This document shows, one piece after another, positions 24,024-30,419 of a DNA stretch of 41,059 nt. This DNA comes from a virus. The stretch spans positions 1-41,059 of the IMG/VR virus record IMGVR_UViG_3300032242_002732. The stretch is one strand, 5' to 3'. A program made the position numbers and the translations under genes. The notes beneath the pieces are model-generated. The model saw only the letters and a list, made by a program, of their open reading frames with translations, ran no database searches and was not told the origin of the DNA. Within the stretch, counting starts at the first letter, position 1, and each line of letters begins with the position of its first letter.

Positions 24024-24185
24024 TTATACCATTTCTTCAATTATACCGAGTATTTCTGCTACGATTAGTAATACACCAGTAACCCAAAAGCTACCAAAGC
24101 AAAGGCACGTACCCGCAATAATGCGGATAATGCTTTTAATAATACTAATGTTTTTATGTTTTTTAGGGTCAGGAATATCGTTCAT
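24024..24185 (-). CDS. Small membrane protein, 53 residues
   Basis: A short frame from ATG 24185 to TAA 24026-24024 that fits exactly between the QueE stop (24189) and the next start (24020). It reads MNDIPDPKKHKNISIIKSII, then a hydrophobic stretch from about residue 21 to 48 (RIIAGTCLCFGSFWVTGVLL and beyond). Tight packing in the operon and the clear membrane segment support a real gene. Function is unknown. Confidence 0.6.
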   Translation of the reverse strand: MNDIPDPKKHKNISIIKSIIRIIAGTCLCFGSFWVTGVLLIVAEILGIIEEMV

Positions 24186-24188
24186 ATA

Positions 24189-24995
24189 TTAGACTTTAAG
24201 GGCCTTGTTCCACAGCTGTAAATGCATTCTGTTAGAGAACTTAAAGTTGTACTTTTTACATAAGTCAGCAACGATAGGCCCATTGACAAGTAGTTCTTCT
24301 CTACTTCCACACATAGGCATAATCCATACTTGACTGGAATGTAAACCGATATCAGGGTTATTGAGATAGTTCTCTAACACTTCATTTAAGTCAGACTCTT
24401 GACGAGCTACAAACTTAAAGCAAGCATCTTGTTGTACTAAATAACGTAATACTTCTGGTTTAAAGCGTTTCTCGGTAGGATCACCGTTACTTGATAGTTT
24501 AGGAGACGTGGTATAAGTTATCTTACAACCTAAGTGACTCCATTCTTCATCTGGCATGATAGTACCATTAGTTTCAAAGTCAATATGTAATTGAGGTCTG
24601 CCTATGTCATTAGCAGTAAGAGCTTTACTGTAATTAGCAAATTTCCAACGATCTCTAATAAATTTAACAAATTCAATTAATCCTTTTTGCTGAATAAAAG
24701 GTTCTCCACCAGTTAGCTTGAGTAAAGCTCCTTCTTTTAAACGTTCATGATAATCGTTCTTCTCAAACAGCTGAGCAATCTCTTCAAATGTCATTTTATT
24801 TTTCTTAGACCAGCTGACATAACTATCACAACCGTGCGGAGAGTCTTCACTCTTAAAGCCAATACAGGTTAAGTTACACATAGCCATTCTCATAAACACT
24901 GAAGGGTAGCCGATATAACGACCTTCTCCTTCTAGAGTATAGAAAACAAAATCATCTGAAATAAATAAAGTTTTATTAGGGTCTATATTAGACAT
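24189..24995 (-). CDS. queE: 7-carboxy-7-deazaguanine synthase, QueE (radical SAM)
   Basis: A 268-residue protein. Family signs are YTLEGEGRYIGYPSVFMR near 19-36, the cluster cysteines C40, C44 and C56, LLKLTGGEPFIQ near 91-102, and HIDFETNGT. The cysteine spacing is C-x3-C-x11-C, so the last gap is longer than the usual x2. QueE rearranges 6-carboxytetrahydropterin into the 7-deazaguanine ring, between QueD and QueC. It follows QueD in the same operon, 14 bases apart, and a TATAAT box ends 6 bases before the ATG, although no good -35 box was found. Confidence 0.9.
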   Translation of the reverse strand: MSNIDPNKTLFISDDFVFYTLEGEGRYIGYPSVFMRMAMCNLTCIGFKSEDSPHGCDSYVSWSKKNKMTFEEIAQLFEKNDYHERLKEGALLKLTGGEPFIQQKGLIEFVKFIRDRWKFANYSKALTANDIGRPQLHIDFETNGTIMPDEEWSHLGCKITYTTSPKLSSNGDPTEKRFKPEVLRYLVQQDACFKFVARQESDLNEVLENYLNNPDIGLHSSQVWIMPMCGSREELLVNGPIVADLCKKYNFKFSNRMHLQLWNKALKV

Positions 24996-25009
24996 AAAAA
25001 TATTATATA

Positions 25010-25450
25010 TTAAACTTCGTAAATTGCACTATTTTCTGGGTGTTCCCATACTTCTACTTTAGAACACCAGCAACGACCATCAGTCAAATCGTCAATATAG
25101 TCGTTAGCTACATTATAACAATATTCCGCAAAACGCTCAATACCGACGCCATCTTCCATAACAACTAGTTCGATTATGCGCTTATCTGCTAACAACTTAA
25201 AAGTGTCAATATCGGGGTCATTAGATGCGACAATTGTCTTGTGATCAAATGTTTTTTCTAAAGTGTTTTTAAGTTCTTTTAAAGAACCAAAATCTACAAC
25301 CCAGTTGTTATTATCTAGTTCGTTACAATTAAACCAAAATTTAGCTTGTAAACGGTAACCATGTATAAATTTGCAATGACTTTTTGCAAACGGCTGTCTA
25401 AATGCAGCACTACCTAACGGTATGATTTTAGTTGACGTAAATTTACCCAT
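25010..25450 (-). CDS. queD: 6-carboxytetrahydropterin synthase, QueD-like
   Basis: A 146-residue protein of the 6-pyruvoyl-tetrahydropterin synthase fold. The region SAAFRQPFAKSHCKFIHGYR (14-33) corresponds to AAHxL...C...HGH of classical QueD. Here the first His is Phe (F17) and the last His of HGH is Tyr (Y32), while C26, H25 and H30 remain. Other family parts: VVDFGSLKELK, TFDHKTI and the end WEHPENSAIYEV. This FRQ...HC...HGY variant is, to my memory, a known phage and alphaproteobacterial subtype. It supplies the QueE substrate. Confidence 0.85.
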   Translation of the reverse strand: MGKFTSTKIIPLGSAAFRQPFAKSHCKFIHGYRLQAKFWFNCNELDNNNWVVDFGSLKELKNTLEKTFDHKTIVASNDPDIDTFKLLADKRIIELVVMEDGVGIERFAEYCYNVANDYIDDLTDGRCWCSKVEVWEHPENSAIYEV

Positions 25451-25455
25451 AACTT

Positions 25456-25483
25456 ATGGTATAGGCTAAAATAAAAAACTCAA
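25456..25483 (-). promoter_or_regulatory. Putative sigma70-like early promoter for queD-queE
   Basis: On the minus strand: TTGAGT (25483-25478), a 16-base spacer and TACCAT (25461-25456), ending 5 bases before the queD ATG. Confidence 0.4.
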
Positions 25484-25484
25484 G

Positions 25485-25883
25485 TTAAATTAAGTCTTTT
25501 GTATATTTGCTTATCCATTCTTCTAATATCCGCGGTTTTATGTCTAATGGAGTAGATATAACAGCATTACTTTCATCATTTGAATTAAACAAATATCTTT
25601 GTATATCCTTTTTTTCTTCCCTGCTTGGCAAACAAACATATAAATCCGCTCTTTTGTCTTTAATAACAGTATTACCAGCTAATGCTATATCTACACATTT
25701 TACCGGTACAAATGCTTTATGATCATTGTAACATGCCAACATGTCTATAAATTCTCTTTTGTTTTTGTTGCTTTTAAAATATAAAAACAAAGGCACATCA
25801 TCGCTGCTATATTTTTTGTTTCTGTATTTTAGTACCACGCAATTATTTATTAGCTTTGTAAATAATAATATGGCTGATCGCAA
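25485..25883 (-). CDS. Hypothetical protein, up to 132 residues
   Basis: Not recognised. No ATG start is available near the 5' end. TTG at 25883 gives the longest form but overlaps the divergent lysozyme start by 14 bases; GTG at 25838 (117 residues) avoids this. The protein has beta strands (VVLKYRNKKY, VPLFLYFKS), an IDMLACYNDHK helix and a VDIALAGNTVIKD segment. It may be the last early gene upstream of queD. The start is uncertain. Confidence 0.5.
   Translation of the reverse strand: MRSAILLFTKLINNCVVLKYRNKKYSSDDVPLFLYFKSNKNKREFIDMLACYNDHKAFVPVKCVDIALAGNTVIKDKRADLYVCLPSREEKKDIQRYLFNSNDESNAVISTPLDIKPRILEEWISKYTKDLI
25858..25865 (+). promoter_or_regulatory. Putative late promoter octamer for the lysozyme gene
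   Basis: GTAAATAA, 4 bases before the ATG at 25870. Confidence 0.45.
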
Positions 25884-26457
25884 AATTTATGTAAATGTTA
25901 AAGAAGCTGTGAATCTCCCTCCACCACCAATACATTTTGATATAAAACAACCGCCAGCTATAGTATCATACCAGCAGTACCATAATAGTCAGTTCCAGTT
26001 AACATCAGACTTTATAAATTATATTAAAAGTGTAGAAAACGGTATAAAGGCAGGTTTTAAACATGGTAATTGGTATCCTCATAAAAGTGTTGAGGGTGGT
26101 ACTGACACAATTGCTTACGGTCATAAATTACATCCAGGAGACAATTACTCTCGCGGTATTACAGATGCACAAGCTACAGAACTACTCAAAAAAGATATAA
26201 TGTCGGCTGCAAAAAGAGCAGAGCAAATTATTAATTTTAAATTTGGTAAAGGGGCTTGGGAACGTCTAGATAATACTAAAAAAGAAATGTTAATTGACTT
26301 TGCTTTTAACGGGGTATTAGCAAAATTCCCGCGGTTTCTAAATGGGGTGGTAACAGGAGACGATAATGAGGTTAAAACTCAATATATACGTTATGTAAAT
26401 GGCCAAGAAATGACCGGCCGGAACCAAGCATTTGCTAAAAGATACTTAAGTAATTAA
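25870..26457 (+). CDS. Lysozyme, GH24-like (endolysin or virion muramidase)
   Basis: A 195-residue protein from ATG 25870; a longer frame to 25741 lacks the late box. After a Pro-rich N-terminus of about 45 residues comes the T4-lysozyme-like core: E56 in IKSVENG (general acid), then GGTDTIAYGHKL, where T80 matches T26 of T4 lysozyme, and ITDAQATELLKKDI. KKEMLIDFAFNGV and FPRFLNGVV match the C-terminal lobe. There is no signal peptide, so access would need a holin, or it is carried in the virion like gp5. A one-gene island on the plus strand; its stop overlaps the next gene's stop (TTAA, 26454-26457). Confidence 0.85.
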   Translation: MADRKIYVNVKEAVNLPPPPIHFDIKQPPAIVSYQQYHNSQFQLTSDFINYIKSVENGIKAGFKHGNWYPHKSVEGGTDTIAYGHKLHPGDNYSRGITDAQATELLKKDIMSAAKRAEQIINFKFGKGAWERLDNTKKEMLIDFAFNGVLAKFPRFLNGVVTGDDNEVKTQYIRYVNGQEMTGRNQAFAKRYLSN

Positions 26458-26810
26458 GCTTTACCTGCTAGTTTATTGAGTATGTCCATTATACCACCTG
26501 GTTTGTCTTTATTTTCCATGGTGACTGGCATAGTGAGTACTTTAACATCATTTTCATTGACCGAGCTCGGATTATTGCGCACATTCATAATAGCATCTTT
26601 AGCAATATCTAGAAGTTCTGTTTCCCAATTTTTAAGCTCTGTTGGAGAACGATCTGCTGCAGTATCATTGCCTGGAGCGGCTTGTACTGGTCCACCATCT
26701 TGAGGTAACCCCGCTGCAGGTGCTTGTTGCTGGGGTGCGGCCTGAGGTGGTACGTCTGCTTCTAACAAAGTACGAAATATACCATCTGCTATTTTATCAA
26801 ATTTTTTCAT
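26454..26810 (-). CDS. Small protein with capsid-targeting-like leader
   Basis: A 118-residue protein starting MKKFDKIADGIFRTLLEADV. The leader is an amphipathic helix ending in LLE at 15-17, which fits gp21 cleavage. A Pro/Gln/Ala/Gly-rich stretch follows (PPQAAPQQQAPAAG), then a helical C-terminal half. Not recognised by family. It starts one base after the stop of the upstream gene and probably shares its promoter. Confidence 0.55.
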   Translation of the reverse strand: MKKFDKIADGIFRTLLEADVPPQAAPQQQAPAAGLPQDGGPVQAAPGNDTAADRSPTELKNWETELLDIAKDAIMNVRNNPSSVNENDVKVLTMPVTMENKDKPGGIMDILNKLAGKA

Positions 26811-26811
26811 A

Positions 26812-27111
26812 TTAAACCGCTGGGGTTACCCCTGATGGTACACTAACATTAGAGTTTGTGTTACTTGTACCTGAAGTACTTGATCCGGCTTGAGCAATTT
26901 TTTGCATTAAAGCTTGAAGCTTAGTTGGGTCCTTTAAAGCATCGGGTCCGTCTGGGTGTGCTAGTAAAGCGGCATGCAACTGAGTATCATAATTAGTTTT
27001 AGCAGTGTTAACACCGCTAACACCTTGCGCGATCTGTTGCCCAACTGCTTGAGGGTTAACATCCTCAGAAATTTGATTTAATAGTGTTAAAAACTTACTT
27101 TTTGGCTTCAT
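26812..27111 (-). CDS. Small protein with capsid-targeting-like leader
   Basis: A 99-residue protein starting MKPKSKFLTLLNQISEDVNP. The amphipathic leader ends in ISE at 14-16. Then come Gln/Ala/Gly-rich helices and a Ser/Thr/Asn-rich tail (SSTSGTSNTNSNVSVPS). No known domain. It has its own late box 6 bases upstream and heads a two-gene unit with the following gene. Confidence 0.55.
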   Translation of the reverse strand: MKPKSKFLTLLNQISEDVNPQAVGQQIAQGVSGVNTAKTNYDTQLHAALLAHPDGPDALKDPTKLQALMQKIAQAGSSTSGTSNTNSNVSVPSGVTPAV

Positions 27112-27117
27112 TTTAAT

Positions 27118-27125
27118 ATATTTAC
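27118..27125 (-). promoter_or_regulatory. Putative late promoter octamer for 27111-26454
   Basis: GTAAATAT on the minus strand, 6 bases before the ATG at 27111. Confidence 0.45.
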
Positions 27126-27200
27126 GACTTTTTTGTATATTTGCACTTGATTTTTATTGGCAATAAAGTAATATAAAGTGTCGTCGGTTTAAGGGGTATA

Positions 27201-27302
27201 CCACATACAATATATAATATTATATGTTAAGGTTTGTGGACTCAGGAGCAAGCTCCTTCGTCTCAGTCTTGCAGACTTTTCACTTAGTTCGCTGCGCTCA
27301 CT
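27201..27302. other. Structured intergenic element with an AT palindrome and three hairpins
   Basis: The 214-base gap 27112-27325 is the longest gene-free stretch in the window. It holds CCACA (27201-27205) and TGTGG (27235-27239) around the perfect 14-base palindrome ATATAATATTATAT (27212-27225), then hairpins AGGAG-CAAG-CTCCT (27244-27257), AGTCT-TGC-AGACT (27265-27277) and AGT-TC-GC-TGC-GC-TC-ACT (27286-27302). No T-run follows in either direction, so it is not a standard terminator. It could be a small RNA, a processing or protection element, or a replication-related site. Confidence 0.5.
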
Positions 27303-27325
27303 ATATATATAGAGGTTCAATCCGT

Positions 27326-27811
27326 TTATAGTTTGAAGGAAGTTAAAAGGGATTCCATACCAAACTTAGTACAAAACCGTTTAACCTTGTTAAAACTATA
27401 TTTGCTAAAATCAATTGAATATCTAAACTCCTTGAGTTCAGTAGTTACTTCCGTGTATTCCGCGGTATTTTTGTTAGCTAATGCCATTTTAAACGGTTTG
27501 TCTGTAATGTAAAGTAATACAGGAAAACTTCTTTTAATTTCTTTTACAAAATTTAATATATCCGGATTACATGTTTGCTTATCAATCCAGAATATAGTAT
27601 TTTTTTTATGTACTAGTTCAGTGTAATTTTTAAAAATATTAACTAACGTAAAATAATGTACAAGCTTGAGATAATCTTGTTTAGGCAAACTATCATAAGT
27701 CTGTATGTTAAGACTTAATAGTTCCTTCTGAAAGGAATTTAGAATTTGAATTTCTATTTCCTGAAAGTTAATCAGATACAAGTTGTACTTTAAAGGGTAA
27801 GGAGTCACCAT
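27326..27811 (-). CDS. Hypothetical protein, 161 residues
   Basis: Not recognised. ATG 27811 is the best start; a TTG at 27844 would lengthen the overlap with the GIY-YIG gene, which is already 44 bases. The protein is rich in Phe, Tyr, Lys and Leu, alternates helix and strand (YLKLVHYFTLVNIFKNY, NTIFWIDK, FPVLLYITDK) and ends in a helix with KRFCTKFGMESLL. The FWID ... LLYITD pattern could be a nucleotide-binding alpha/beta fold, but no motif proves it. Confidence 0.5.
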   Translation of the reverse strand: MVTPYPLKYNLYLINFQEIEIQILNSFQKELLSLNIQTYDSLPKQDYLKLVHYFTLVNIFKNYTELVHKKNTIFWIDKQTCNPDILNFVKEIKRSFPVLLYITDKPFKMALANKNTAEYTEVTTELKEFRYSIDFSKYSFNKVKRFCTKFGMESLLTSFKL

Positions 27812-28259
27812 ATAATAAGATAGGCTCTTTACTTTTTTGTGCAAGCTTTTTTAACAAAGCATCTGGGGCTCTGCCTATACGGCAATTAATAATACCGTTG
27901 TAATATTTTTCATTCAACAACACATCATGATCGAACTGTATTTTAGCTTCATAGTAAGCTAATTCAAATTTACTGTCGCAAAATCTTAATATTTCAAATA
28001 CAAATTTGTCTTTACCTAACTTTTTTATATCTATATTAACGTCGTTAGAAGATGAAGTATAAGTTTTCCAATCTGTTTCTATGTCAAAGTGTCTTTTATT
28101 TTTTTTACCTTTGAGAGGTTTGAGTTTTTTAACGCTCTTGATCTGTTTTTTACCGAAATAAATTCTATTGGTGACGGTATTAACAATACGGTATATAAAC
28201 CCGTAAGGTAAATTATTGCTGTTATAACTCTCATTTGTAATCCAATGACCTAAGTCCAT
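27768..28259 (-). CDS. GIY-YIG nuclease domain protein, SegE-like
   Basis: A 163-residue protein. The GIY part is YGFIYRIVNTVTNRIYFGKK (19-38), then a lysine-rich loop, DIETDWKTYTSSSND, DKFVFEILRFC and the catalytic-side YYEAKIQFDHDVLLNEKYYN (Glu in YEAK). This matches SegE-type proteins frequent in T4-like phages, which are either homing endonucleases or general phage nucleases. It overlaps the next gene and no intron or split gene is near it, so homing is not shown. A weak late-like box GTAAGTAG lies 5 bases before the ATG. Confidence 0.75.
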   Translation of the reverse strand: MDLGHWITNESYNSNNLPYGFIYRIVNTVTNRIYFGKKQIKSVKKLKPLKGKKNKRHFDIETDWKTYTSSSNDVNIDIKKLGKDKFVFEILRFCDSKFELAYYEAKIQFDHDVLLNEKYYNGIINCRIGRAPDALLKKLAQKSKEPILLYGDSLPFKVQLVSD

Positions 28260-28268
28260 GCAACCTAC

Positions 28269-28514
28269 TTACATCCCTTTTGGAAATGTTCTACGCTGTA
28301 TTGGGATTAAAGGCTGTGGCTCTCCATTCATTTTTTTCTTTTTGTTTTTATTATTTTTTTTATTAGTAGTACCCCAAATATTACGGGCATCTCCTGGGGC
28401 ATAAAAATCACTTGATTGACCATTTACAGGGGCATGTGCTTGGCCTGCCCCAAATGCCCCGGTTGTAGTTACATCTTCTAAAAGCTTAGTATACAAATTA
28501 TTAAAGTTTTTCAC
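28269..28514 (-). CDS. Small basic protein with capsid-targeting-like leader
   Basis: An 81-residue protein starting with GTG at 28514 (MKNFNNLYTKLLEDVTTTGA). The leader ends in LLE at 11-13. It is followed by a Gly/Ala/Ser-rich part and a strongly basic Lys/Asn tract (TTNKKNNKNKKKKMNG), which would suit DNA binding inside the head. Not recognised by family. The late box is 24 bases upstream, farther than usual. Confidence 0.55.
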   Translation of the reverse strand: MKNFNNLYTKLLEDVTTTGAFGAGQAHAPVNGQSSDFYAPGDARNIWGTTNKKNNKNKKKKMNGEPQPLIPIQRRTFPKGM

Positions 28515-28515
28515 G

Positions 28516-28543
28516 TAGATTTATTAAATTTATAATATATACT
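28516..28543 (+). promoter_or_regulatory. Putative early promoter for uvsY and the plus-strand operon
   Basis: TAGATT (28516-28521), 16-base spacer, TATACT (28538-28543), then 11 bases to the uvsY ATG. TATAAT at 28531-28536 is an alternative -10 box with a poor -35. Confidence 0.35.
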
Positions 28544-28546
28544 TAG
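28539..28546 (-). promoter_or_regulatory. Putative late promoter octamer for the 28514 gene
   Basis: CTAAGTAT on the minus strand. It overlaps the early -10 box of the divergent uvsY gene by five bases. It lies 24 bases from its own GTG start. Confidence 0.35.
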
Positions 28547-28554
28547 TAAGATTT

Positions 28555-28956
28555 ATGGACTTACTCAATATAGATAAAATATTTAACGAATTTCAAGTAG
28601 AACTTAATAATGATATTAAGATGGATGAACTTACTATTAAAGAAAAATCTATGCTTGCCCCCACCACTAAACATCGATGGGTAGCAAGAACTATGCAATA
28701 TAAAAGCACTTTGCTTAAACTTGAATATACCAAGAAGCAAAAAATTAAAGCAAAAATAATTAATTCCCCTGTGTCTTTGTCAAGAACCGCCCGGGATGAA
28801 ATAACACAAAATGATGATGAAATTGCATCTATTAACGCATGTATTGATCAAGTAAAAATAATAGTAGAATATCTTGAAAAAATTGAAAAACTAACAGGTT
28901 CATTGACATTTGATTATAAAAATGTAATAGATCTACAAAAACTTGAAACAACATAA
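28555..28956 (+). CDS. uvsY: Recombination mediator UvsY-like protein
   Basis: A 133-residue protein (T4 UvsY is 137), all-helical and basic, with KHRWVARTMQYKSTLLKLEY in the place of the conserved W-containing helix and a long C-terminal helix pair. In T4, UvsY helps load the UvsX recombinase on gp32-covered single strands. The weak direct similarity is backed by its position: its stop shares a base with the UvsW start (TAATG), and uvsY and uvsW are also neighbours in T4. It heads the plus-strand operon. Confidence 0.7.
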   Translation: MDLLNIDKIFNEFQVELNNDIKMDELTIKEKSMLAPTTKHRWVARTMQYKSTLLKLEYTKKQKIKAKIINSPVSLSRTARDEITQNDDEIASINACIDQVKIIVEYLEKIEKLTGSLTFDYKNVIDLQKLETT

Positions 28957-30419
28957 TGGTAGTTGAGTTTCAATACGACCCGAAACGTAAGGAAGTAAAA
29001 ATCGTATCAGATTATCTTCCTAGTATTAAAGAGTTCTTTAGTGTAAAGAACCCAGGTGCACGTTTTAATCGTTTTCAAAGATTTTTACCTCAACGTATAT
29101 ATGCTATAACTAATGCAGGGTATTGTGGTATAGGTTTAGTACCAGAGATTAAAAAATATCTTGCAAATCAAAACATACCTTTTGAAATTAAAGTTAATCA
29201 AGAGTATAGTGAAATATTGCAACAAACACAATTGTTAAATCTCAAATCTGAACCGTCTATTAAAAAATTAACAGGGGATTATGTACTTAGAGATTATCAG
29301 CAACAAGCTATAGACAGCGCACTAGATTACGGTTACGGGGTTGTTGAACTAGCTACAGGTGGTGGAAAGACTTTAATTATTGCTAACTTAGTGTATGCTG
29401 CATTACATGAAATTGAGCTTACACATAAGATATTAATAGTTGTACCAGACTTAGGTTTAGTTACGCAAACTTATAAAGATTTTATCTCGTACGGTTTTCC
29501 GATAGAAATTGTCAGTAAATGGACCGGTAATACTGAATTAGACCCTAATGCCCGGGTTATTATTGCTAATATGGGTATTTTGCAAAGTAAAAACTCAGAT
29601 ATTAGTTGGTTTAATAAAATAGGTTTATTAGTTGTGGATGAATGCCATAAACTACGCAGAGGCAACAAAGTATGTAAACTACTTGACAAAGTACCTACAT
29701 TAAGACGTATCGGCTTTACAGGAACATTACCAGAAAACGATATTGATACATGGAATATTAATAACTTTATTGGACCGGTCATTTTTAAAAAAACCACTAC
29801 AGAATTAAGAGAAGCTGCTGGTGGAGAATATATTGCTAATGCACAATGTATAGCTATTAAGCTTAATTACGACTTTAAGCCAGATTATACTGCAGTGTCT
29901 TCTGCACAAAAATATCTTTTAGAGTTAGACTATATACATAACAGTATGTTTAGAAATAAAGTAATTAAGCAGTTAGCACATAATTTTAAAAATAACTGTC
30001 TTATACTTATAGATCATATTGCCCACGGAGATAATCTTTATAAAGAGCTGTTAACTTTAACAGATAAACAAGTATTCTTTATACAAGGTAGTGTAGAGGT
30101 TGAAGAACGGCGCAGAGTACAAGAAATTATGGAACAACATAACAATATTGTGTGTATTGCCATTAGTAAAATATTTTCCACTGGCATTTCTATAAAAAAC
30201 ATACATTATATAGTATTTGCTGCAGGCGGTAAATCAAAAATTAAAACTTTACAATCTATTGGTCGTGGATTACGTGTTCACGAAAACAAAGATATATTAA
30301 CATTGGTTGATATTGTTGACAATTTAATTTATGGTATTAAGCACTACGACAAACGAAAAGAATTTTATGACCTTGAAAAAATCAAAATTACCGAAAAAAC
30401 AATTACTGAAACAGCATGA
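28956..30419 (+). CDS. uvsW: UvsW-like superfamily 2 helicase
   Basis: A 487-residue protein (T4 UvsW is 503). A UvsW-specific N-terminal domain is followed by LRDYQQQAID (Q-motif-like), Walker A LATGGGKTL at 132-140, LVVDECHKLR, IGFTGTLPE (motif III), then in the second RecA domain SKIFSTGISI and SIGRGLRVHE (motif VI). UvsW migrates branched DNA and removes R-loops, and in T4 turns off origin-dependent replication. The last codons overlap the gp55 gene. Confidence 0.93.
   Translation: MVVEFQYDPKRKEVKIVSDYLPSIKEFFSVKNPGARFNRFQRFLPQRIYAITNAGYCGIGLVPEIKKYLANQNIPFEIKVNQEYSEILQQTQLLNLKSEPSIKKLTGDYVLRDYQQQAIDSALDYGYGVVELATGGGKTLIIANLVYAALHEIELTHKILIVVPDLGLVTQTYKDFISYGFPIEIVSKWTGNTELDPNARVIIANMGILQSKNSDISWFNKIGLLVVDECHKLRRGNKVCKLLDKVPTLRRIGFTGTLPENDIDTWNINNFIGPVIFKKTTTELREAAGGEYIANAQCIAIKLNYDFKPDYTAVSSAQKYLLELDYIHNSMFRNKVIKQLAHNFKNNCLILIDHIAHGDNLYKELLTLTDKQVFFIQGSVEVEERRRVQEIMEQHNNIVCIAISKIFSTGISIKNIHYIVFAAGGKSKIKTLQSIGRGLRVHENKDILTLVDIVDNLIYGIKHYDKRKEFYDLEKIKITEKTITETA

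Noticed and set aside
16698-25450. A DNA guanine transglycosylase (DpdA) or GTP cyclohydrolase (FolE) to complete the 7-deazaguanine pathway
   Set aside because: No protein in the window shows TGT-like or FolE motifs. The one large candidate (20848-21864) is clearly a primase with a zinc ribbon and TOPRIM motifs.
25741-25869. Longer hydrophobic N-terminus for the lysozyme, suggesting a signal-arrest sequence
   Set aside because: The upstream frame is antisense to the 25485-25883 gene. The ATG at 25870 has the late box at the usual 4-base distance.
27244-27302. Intrinsic terminator formed by one of the hairpins
   Set aside because: No T-run follows any stem in either direction, and the stems are only five pairs or interrupted.
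27240-27325. tRNA gene, because of a GGTTCAATCC string resembling a T-loop
   Set aside because: The bases around it cannot form the five-pair T stem, and no acceptor stem or anticodon arm of the right spacing is present.
27768-28259. Homing endonuclease invading a gene
   Set aside because: The GIY-YIG protein is SegE-like, but no interrupted gene, intron or intein is seen around it, so mobility cannot be claimed.
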